Source: Bisporella sp. PMI_857 (lineage: Eukaryota; Ascomycota; Leotiomycetes; Helotiales; Helotiaceae). From it: a stretch of DNA of 64,000 bases. Within the stretch, counting starts at the first letter, position 1, and every line of letters starts with the position of its first letter. The translations under genes were made by a program, and so were the position numbers. Where the stretch lies: NCBI GenBank assembly GCA_021307315.1, contig JAJSPD010000020.1, forward strand, positions 1-64,000, read 5' to 3'. The notes beneath the pieces were generated by a model, which did no database searches, was not told the DNA's origin, and saw only the letters and a list, made by a program, of their open reading frames with translations. Shown here one piece after another: positions 56,996 to 64,000 of this stretch.

Positions 56996-57953
56996 CTACT
57001 CCTCATACGTCACATGATCTGGTTTATGGTATAGATCTTGGAGTGTATGGCACTGCGTACAGCACTTTTCTCTGCCTTTTCGAGTCGCAAGTCGCGAACT
57101 TCCACCTCCCTGGATGCAAAACCCGAGCAAAGTCATCAAAATCCATCGCACTGGTGCAGGAACGGGTGGCCAGTCTTTCCATATAATCTCTTCGTACTCG
57201 CGGTCGAAGTTGAAGAAAAATAACGGCATCACATCAGTCAATCCAGACCTCATTAGGCTGATACCTTCTCGTTTATCAAATGCATTTACTGTGCGAACTT
57301 CCCCTGGACTTCCAGCTTTTGGTGTTTTTGATGGTTTGATAGGCTCGAAATGAGCAAGGCTTCCGCCCTCATGCTCAAATGGCTTCTGGAAGGAGTCCAA
57401 TATCTCGAGTAATCTCGTGCCCGAAAAGTCCCCTGGAGACTTTAAGTTGATCAGATAGTTCTGGAAACCTGTTAACGCGGGCATGAATGCATCCAGAAAT
57501 AGGATGGTATCAGTGTATTTCACCATGAACAACTAGATGGTATGTAGCATACCGTGTTCCTTATGCGATTCTTCAAATATTGTTCTGTCCTCAAGAAGCT
57601 CCTCGGTTCTCGGGAACAAACTATTTTCTTCGTTGTCGGCGTGACTTATCAGGAACTTATACCAGGTCAAACAATACCCGATAAAGTCCAACTTTTCGGA
57701 TTCTGCAATATGTGGTGCTTGTTGGTAGATTGAGTTGTAGCCTCGGAATTTGGAGTTGTGTAATATGCACATATGGCTTGCTCCTGCGGTGAACAGGTCG
57801 GGCTGCGATTTCATATTAGATTCTGATATCTAGCATATCGGATGACGAGTTTTACGGGGGAAACACAACCTTTTTCGTGAGATAGACAGGATTTTGTATT
57901 AATGCCAGACGACTATCACTCCATGAATTGGAGGACCTCTCACTAGTACCCAT
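56996..57953 (-). CDS. Hemerythrin-like HHE cation-binding domain protein
   Basis: Exons 57953-57870, 57802-57553 and a last exon from 57468 (or 57492) to 56996. The N-terminus (ATG 57953) reads MGTSERSSNSWSDSRLALIQ and joins to PDLFTAGASHMCILHNS. HHE-type metal ligands are visible: HN at the end of the first helix motif, then FLISHADNEENSLFP and ESHKEH. Later conserved segments are FSGTRLLEILDSF, LTDVMPLFFFNFDREYE and WPPVPAPVRWIL. The family signature after HKEH should be DAFMPAL, which is encoded, but the expected 3' splice site just before it reads GG instead of AG. The nearest AG lies 24 nt downstream, in frame, and would drop DAFMPALT and give 268 aa; the full version would be 276 aa. 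Function in fungi is unknown; a di-iron helical bundle is expected. Confidence 0.75.
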
Positions 57954-59122
57954 CTCTGAGGTATATACTAGGAAATAATTGAGGTTGGGCAAAAGAGACA
58001 CAAGCAGAACTGCAGAGAATATAACCCGTACAACTCTCAGAGGAGTATAGATATTATTTTTATGTTTATTGTTGTTGTCAGACACGACCGTCCTTCTCAC
58101 AGTAGCGAGCCGCCAGCTGAACTGGCTGAGGTCGGATTTCTCGATACTCTCGGCCTCGGGTTGGTACTCAACAAAGCCATTGGGCTCCAAATTTACAGGT
58201 AACAAGCCTTCCTCATATCTTAGCTGGCAGTGCGCTTAAGTAAAGGAAGTCGGATACATTAAATCTGATTTCGTCAGGTCAAGCTTCCAAATTTACCACA
58301 GGGTCTGCCAGCAGCCGCAACACAACCATCCAAAATCAAAATTAGCTAAGCATGTACTTTGGATCTGTAACGCCCTTTCCTAGGCGTTGAATTTCCGTGT
58401 TTTCGCACCATCCGCAACCCTGAAGCTTGGTTGATGGTGATCTGGTGGCGATCTTGAGTGAGATGATGGTAATTTCGTTGATCGCAATTAACTTCTCCAA
58501 GGTCCCGCTAGAGATACGGGGGTGATGCTTACCACAAAGAGGACTAACTAAGGGATAGACTGCGAGATCGTGACCCTCGGTTTCAGAAGTAAGTAGATTT
58601 TTAGTGTTTTGGTAAGGTTGAAATGCTGGGTACTGCGAAGGACTAAATAATATCAGACATGGGATGAATGACGGATGGTGCATATAAGTTTGGGGCTAAA
58701 GTTTTTAGAGCAGCGCGACTAAATACTGAAAAGGCATAAGGGGCCGAAGGCTATACGAAGATGCAGAAAAGTTAAATGGCAATTGGTACATAGCAAGTAC
58801 ACATAGCAAATACCAAGGCAGCTTCGTTATATCCCAGACACACCAATATTTTGTCGTCTTCATCCCAGATCTATCTATCTCCAACAGCCTCGAAAGGCCT
58901 AAATTTAAAGCCTATGCATGTCGCCTCTCCAAAGAGTTAAAGCATAAACACCCATCCCTCCTTTAATCAATCTCAGCCCGGGATTCCCAGCCTCGCACTT
59001 TCATGCTTCCACAACCCTGTCTTCTAAGTACACCCCGCTCCACCTTTCTAGATTTCCACCGTCAGCCTCGCGACGCGACAGCCTCAATAAATCTTTTACA
59101 ACTTCCACTTCACTACTTCACC
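57954..59122. other. Divergent intergenic region, 1.17 kb
   Basis: Between the HHE gene and SWC5. The frame of the HHE first exon extends upstream without ATG to 58205 and includes a hydrophobic stretch (RVIFSAVLLVSLLPNLNYFLV); this could be an unrecognised upstream exon with a membrane anchor, but no start is seen. A 113-codon minus-strand ATG frame (58683-58342) has no family resemblance. Confidence 0.4.
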
Positions 59123-60230
59123 ATGCCGCCCGAGCTTATCCCAGACGATGAAGATTATGCCTCAGAAGAAGACTCGGATTTTGCGCCTGATGCTGCGCCT
59201 ACCGCAGCCGGCGACTCCTCCGACGAGGATGAATCAGATGCGGATGAGCCAGTGAAAGACAGAAAGGAGAAGCAGAAAGGCAAGAGAAAACGAGGAGACG
59301 AGGAGGCGGAAGACACCGACTTCGAGAATTCAGGCGATGAGGCGATCATAGAGAAGGGTTTGAAGAGGAGGAAGAGGAAGGGAAAGAGCAGAGGTGTGGA
59401 AGACGATGATGATGGTGGGGAAGGTGGAGTTGTGAAGACGAGGAGTATGCGGGCTCAAGAGTAGGTTTGTTGCCTCTTCTGGAGGCTCAACGAGAGGGAA
59501 CAGAAGAAGAGTATGCTAATGTGCAAGCAGGAAAGTCGAGAGGAAACCACTAGTAGACACCAGCGCAGCGACAGTAGATGTCGATGCCTTGTGGGCGGAC
59601 ATGATCGCCGGCAAGCCAATCTCGAAGCCAGATCCTCCATCCACAGATCCCTTATCTGCGGCAGAGAAAGATGACGAGAGCAAGAACGGGGAGGGAAAGG
59701 CAGAAGGGAGGAAAGAGAGGAGTCCGAATACGCTTGAAGACGGCCCGGATAGCATGATAATGATCAAACGCACATACAACTTCGCGGGAAAGGTACACAC
59801 GGAACAAAAGCTTGTCCCGAGGAACTCTGCAGAAGCGAAACTTTACCTCGCTTCGCAAAAAGATCAACCTGAAAACCTTATTACGGAGGAAGATTCTCCG
59901 TCCACAAAACCCAAACGCCCGACCAAGAGAGCACGTCGATCAGTTTTCGAGCCGGCACTCGATATTCCAAAGAGGACAGACCTGGTCTTTGGAGAAAGAA
60001 GGCTGAACGAGATTAAACTGTTAAGTATTAACAAGGAAGCGAAGAAACTGAATACAGTGGAGAAAAGCGCCATGGACTGGGCAGGCTTTGTGGATAAGGA
60101 GGGTATCAAGGATGATCTGGATGCTGCTGGGAAGAGCAAGGGGGCGTATAAGGCACGACAAGAGTTTTTGGCAAGGGTAGAGCAGAAGAGGGAGGAAGAT
60201 AGTAGGAGAGCGAGGGGTTTGCCTGTGTAG
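59123..60230 (+). CDS. SWC5: SWR1-complex subunit Swc5 (BCNT domain)
   Basis: Two exons, 59123-59460 and 59531-60230, total 1038 nt (345 aa). The ATG at 59123 gives MPPELIPDDEDYASEEDSDF, the expected acidic start; the frame is open upstream to 59003 but that part looks like leader. Swc5 binds the nucleosome and is needed by SWR1 to exchange H2A for H2A.Z in the nucleus. The N-terminal half is acidic with basic patches (DEDESDADEP, KRRKRKGKSRG). The middle has PLVDTSAATVDVDALWADMI and MIMIKRTYNFAGKVHTE. The C-terminal BCNT domain reads KKLNTVEKSAMDWAGFVDKE, then KSKGAYKARQEFLARVEQKR. The junction at GAG|GAAAGTC joins Glu to KVERKP. Convergent with the sterol acyltransferase. Confidence 0.92.
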
Positions 60231-60764
60231 CTCTATAATGTATGATAACGACGATAATGAGACTGCGAATAACTGCTCTATTCTCGCGTTTGCCTGCCCA
60301 TAATGGCTGAAGGGACCTCTCTTGGGCTGAAAAATTCGGGATTAGTGATTGGGTATGAGAAAGACAGATAATGCATGTTTGTGCCGCTCCCCCATGTTCT
60401 ATGCGAAATCCAATATACTGTCGTAAGAAGCTAATCTTCCTACCGAATTCGAGAAGTTCCGACAAAATTGGAGTTTTCCACTCTCCTGGCCTTGGGTTAG
60501 GCGAGGGCAAGTCTCAGCTAGATGAAATTGAGGAAACCGCTTGTAAACACTGAAGGTGAGAAGACGTACCATGTGCAAGAACGCAACACTGCTAATATAT
60601 CATAGGCTGTCTAGATATGTCTCTGTTTAAAAGAAGGGATAGAGTTCTAAAACAATTAATTGACGCTAGGGTATAGTGCTATCTTAATATAATACAGCAA
60701 AGGCAGTATTGAAACAATCTATGGTCTCATCAGTCCCTCAGGACTCCCCGCATAAATCTCTGAT
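60231..60764. other. Convergent intergenic region, 534 bp
   Basis: Between stop codons of SWC5 and the sterol acyltransferase. No gene or repeat recognised. Confidence 0.5.
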
Positions 60765-62567
60765 TTATAGAAGAACATAAAGCGAGCAAATCTACACCAT
60801 ATTAGTAGAGCTCGCTATTTTGAGGACAGGGACTTACCATGCTCAACCCCAGAATCATGCTGCACCAGAAACAGATGTTATTCAACAACCTCCTCCCTTT
60901 TACCCATTTTGTCTGCTGGATCATGACCAGTGGGAGCTGGCTCATCTGCGCAAAGAAGCCGTACCCACGAATCTTCTTCGTGATACACGCCATCACAATC
61001 TCATGACCGATAGCACTAATCAGAAATGTGATCAACGTCGCCATAGGCCGTCCAATATGCGGTCGCGATGCCGAATAGACATGTCGTCTGAAGAAGTGAT
61101 GGACAGGGATATTCCACTCACGCGAGAACTCAAGCCAGTCTGTGGAGTTCCACCAGTCGGAGTAGAAATGCCGGTCCGCGAAGCAGGTCATTTCCGCGAA
61201 TGCGCCGAGGACGTATTCGAATATAACGAGGAAGACGAGCAGAAATGTGACCATAAAAGGGAAGAGGAGCATGGAGATTGATTCTGCGAGAACGAGCCCT
61301 TTGTCGGACCAGGACGTCAGGGTTTGAAGAGTGACTGTTGCTTCTTGTAGGACGGGGAGAATGAATTCTTCGGAGGTGATTGTGAGAAGGAAAATGCAGC
61401 CAAATACGGCGAGGGTCCTGACAATAAGCTGGTACCAGTCTATCCCAGCAGTGCGAGGGTACTCAAGTTCGTAGCAAAGCGTAGGGCAGCAGAGGAAGTC
61501 AGCATAATTTGACCATGTCAGATTCCTAGGGTAATGAACTGAGCCCATGGGAGATGTGAGTTCGTTCGCAAGATCTTCGCGGAGCCGAGCGAGCTGAGAT
61601 TTCTCATCATCTTCCTGTTCGCGCTCAGTGCTGCTAAATGTATGGCCAGCACTTGGATATTGATATGCTGGTGCCTTAGAAGCTGTTGATGGTTCATCCA
61701 GAGCTTGCAGTCGTCGTTCCGTTTCACTCAGATGGCCATTGTAGAACGCATAGGAGTGCATTTTCATGAGCAGAACGAGGGTGTGAAGAACTAGAAAAAC
61801 TTGGGCTGTCCACGTCCATTGGCGCAAAAAAGGTATACTTACGATATGTTAGCATGAAAAAGAAAGCATGCGTCCTATACTCACGCGACCCAGATGGAAA
61901 ACCATATAGCCTGGTAGAGACTCTGTATCACTACACCTGGACCAAACCAACGCCAGCCAGCCGTTTTGCTTCGAAACAATCTATGAAGAGGCAAACTGAC
62001 AGCTGTACTTGCAACCATGAGGAAATCTGCCAAAGCCAGTTCCCAGACTTTGACCGTAAACAATGCCCAAATCTGCATTCTCATTGGGTATCCAGTATCT
62101 TTCACATTTCGCAACATGGTTGTAACAACCATAATCGTCAATGCAATCCAAAATAACACATAGAATCCTTGGAAATCCCGATAGTCACTATTGGGATCGA
62201 AGTGCGAAACCCGAGAGGCATATTCGATAGTAGGGAACAGTCGCCTTCTTTGTTCCGCTTTCTTTTGCTTGCGCGCGGAGGAGATCGAGTGTACTGACGG
62301 TGGTGCATCTGCTGGCACCGGAGTTGAACGGCCACTAAGTCAATTAGCTAGAGCAAATACAGTACGAGAAATGCACAGTTACCTTGTTTGTCCGGTTCCT
62401 CCCCCGTTCTCTGCCAGCTCTTTGATGGTATTCGCAGACAAGTATCCATTCTCGTTCATGGCGCGAAGTACATCTGGGTTAGATGGCTTGATGGCGCGGG
62501 GCCGTAGTATATAGTCATGATCTGCGTGACCATTGCCATTCGTGTGAGCGCTTGTGCTTGACGACAT
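60765..62567 (-). CDS. Sterol O-acyltransferase (ARE1/ARE2 type, MBOAT family)
   Basis: Four exons, 62567-62383, 62334-61885, 61837-60838 and 60791-60765, total 1662 nt (553 aa). It esterifies ergosterol (or another sterol) with acyl-CoA in the ER membrane for lipid-droplet storage. The hydrophilic N-terminus is followed by multiple membrane spans: GFYVLFWIALTIMVVTTMLR and MQIWALFTVKVWELALADFL, later TAQVFLVLHTLVLLMKMHSY. The ACAT signature FYSDWWN is present, as is the MBOAT catalytic His in ISAIGHEIVMA. MKMHSYAFYNG and PTLCYELEYPRT are typical of ARE/ACAT rather than of DGAT1. The last exon is only 27 nt and supplies ICSLYVLL and the stop. It is divergent from AP-1 gamma. Confidence 0.9.
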
Positions 62568-63216
62568 CGCGGTCTAATTGAGGGAAGCTGAGTTTTACTA
62601 GAAACCGCAATAACGTCGTCCTCGGTCCATATAAGGGTCAAATATCGAAGTTTAGATGTACTAATTGTTCTAGTATATGCTTGGTAAGAGAAATGGCACA
62701 TCAAAAGGAGTGACAAGATGTAATCCTGCAGCACTTGCTCTATGTACAAAACATATATAAGGAGCGACTTGGTAGGAGGGTGACTCTGGAATCTGCCAGC
62801 TATGTATCTTTCTTGAATCTGATCTCAGAAACTCAAACTGTGCCGCGTACCTAGGTAGTTTTACAGTACAGCCTTATCCAGCCACTTTTACGCCACATCG
62901 ATCAGCTCTCGCGCACGATTGGACGAAGTGGCAAGAGAAAACCATTGGGAAGCATGAAGTTATTTACCTGGATATTCAGGCTCTCCATAATTCGGCTGGC
63001 CCCAAAGGCCTCCCCCCCCCCCCCCTGTCAAAGTGGAAGCGACGATGCTTGTGCTGGCTTCAATTATTGACCGTTAAACGGGAACTCGGAGACATAGACT
63101 CGCGAACAGCCACATCCAGGACAGCTACACTGCCGTTCACGCCCAGTCTAGGCTAATTCCTTTTCCACTGGTCAGCATATCAATTTTGGCCCTTCTTGGG
63201 CCCCCGAATAGCCAGA
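62568..63216. promoter_or_regulatory. Divergent promoter region, sterol acyltransferase and AP-1 gamma
   Basis: 649 bp between two start codons on opposite strands, with a 14-base C tract (63012-63025). TATA-like ACATATATAAGG lies near 62750 on the acyltransferase side. The promoter role is inferred from orientation. Confidence 0.45.
63012..63025. repeat. Homopolymer of 14 C
   Basis: Fourteen consecutive C on the plus strand inside the divergent promoter. Confidence 0.9.
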
Positions 63217-64000
63217 ATGAGTTCTTGTAAGCTCCCACAATGCCCCTCGAATGCCCAGGCTGACATCTGAAAGTGAAGCAATTCATTCGCAATGTGCGAG
63301 CTTCCAAGACTATCGCCGACGAACGAGCCGTTGTACAGAAGGAAAGCGCTGCAATTCGAGCAAGTTTCAGGGAAGAAAGCGGAGACCATAACGTCAGGTA
63401 CGGCTCTCTAGAACTACATGGGCGAACATAAATTGATTTAGGTCCAGGCGCAATAATGTTGCAAAGCTATTATACCTCTTCACGCTAGGAGAGAGGACGC
63501 ATTTTGGACAGATAGAATGTTTAAAGCTCCTAGCGTCACCGCGATTCGCAGATAAGCGGCTTGGTTATTTGGGAACAATGTTGCTGTTGGATGAGAACCA
63601 AGAGGTCTTGACTCTGGTCACAAACTCTCTGCAGAAGTATGTCAATTGGAAATTTAGTAAAAGACTCAGCTGATCTTTAGTGACCTCAACCACTCGAATC
63701 AGTACATTGTCGGACTAGCTCTAGCAACCCTAGGTAATATTGCGTCCGTCGAGATGTCCAGAGATCTTTTCTCCCAAATAGAAACACTTCTCTCCACTGC
63801 CAACCCATATATTCGGAGGAAAGCAGCTCTATGCGCTATGCGAATATGCAGGAAGGTCCCAGATCTACAAGAGCACTTCCTTGAGAAGGCAGAACACCTC
63901 CTCTCAGACAGAAACCATGGAGTATTGCTCTGTGGTCTTACCTTTGTTATAAGTCTTTGTGAAGCGGATGAAGCAGACGGAGGGGTTGAAGGAATTGTGG
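63217..64000 (+). CDS. AP-1 complex subunit gamma (gamma-adaptin), 5' part, truncated by window end
   Basis: Exons 63217-63226 (10 nt, MSS plus one base), 63274-63397, 63447-63636 and 63681 to the window end. Joined they give [20 protein letters not shown], then [59 protein letters not shown] and [20 protein letters not shown], a near-consensus start of the gamma-adaptin trunk (armadillo-like helical repeats). The protein is a large subunit of the clathrin adaptor AP-1, acting in trans-Golgi/endosome sorting. All junctions are GT-AG; in the third exon the acceptor TCCAG at 63446 fits better than the TTAG six bases earlier. About 214 residues are inside the window; the rest lies to the right. 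Confidence 0.93.

Noticed and set aside
57854..58205. Upstream extension of the HHE gene with a hydrophobic segment
   Set aside because: The frame lacks an ATG before 57953, and family members usually begin shortly before the segment found at 57953.
58342..58683. 113-codon ATG frame on the minus strand
   Set aside because: No family resemblance, no conserved motif and no supporting neighbour; kept only as a remark in the intergenic entry.
1..64000. tRNA, rRNA or CRISPR elements
   Set aside because: No B-box-like GGTTCGAATCC with a matching cloverleaf and no regularly spaced repeats were seen on either strand.

Overview
The window is nuclear DNA of a filamentous ascomycete (Pezizomycotina). 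The evidence is many short introns (about 46-185 bp, mostly GTAAGT-like donors), fungal-only families (Zn2Cys6 regulators, a Bni4-like septum scaffold, ARE-type sterol acyltransferase, DUF3431), and an AT-rich decayed Helitron that looks RIP-mutated. A placement in Leotiomycetes is a guess from general resemblance only.

Layout. 1-5.6 kb is a gene-poor, AT-rich accessory edge: a decayed Helitron reading leftward off the window, a possible solo LTR, and 2.7 kb without a gene. 5.6-10 kb holds a seven-exon medium-chain enoyl reductase and a Zn2Cys6-type regulator that lacks its zinc cluster, followed by a 762-bp non-coding element with terminal inverted repeats. 10.8-17 kb looks like a small hydroxy-acid catabolic cluster: a compact Zn2Cys6 regulator (zinc cluster completed by a 14-nt micro-exon), divergent from a D-2-hydroxyacid dehydrogenase, then malate dehydrogenase, then a convergent tartrate/D-malate dehydrogenase. 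17.7-19.3 kb is a broken Baeyer-Villiger monooxygenase. 19.3-22.8 kb is nearly empty. A small 83-aa protein, a secreted GH27 alpha-galactosidase with a GC-AG intron, and a convergent Zn2Cys6 regulator follow.

29.5-36.3 kb is a divergent pair: an anion:cation-symporter MFS transporter and 5-oxoprolinase, plausibly uptake and hydrolysis of 5-oxoproline or a related cyclic amide. A DUF3431 pseudogene (37.0-38.5 kb) marks the transition to a housekeeping block on the right: Yta7/Abo1/ATAD2-type chromatin AAA-ATPase, an HSDL2-like SDR, a kappa-class GST-like protein, tRNA-dihydrouridine synthase 1, a Bni4-like protein, a hemerythrin-like HHE protein with a damaged splice acceptor, Swc5, an ARE-type sterol acyltransferase, and the 5' part of the AP-1 gamma adaptin running off the right end.

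Gene models were assembled by hand from reading frames, splice motifs and family knowledge. The exon sums quoted as in frame were checked to be multiples of three. No database search was possible. No tRNA, rRNA or CRISPR was seen.
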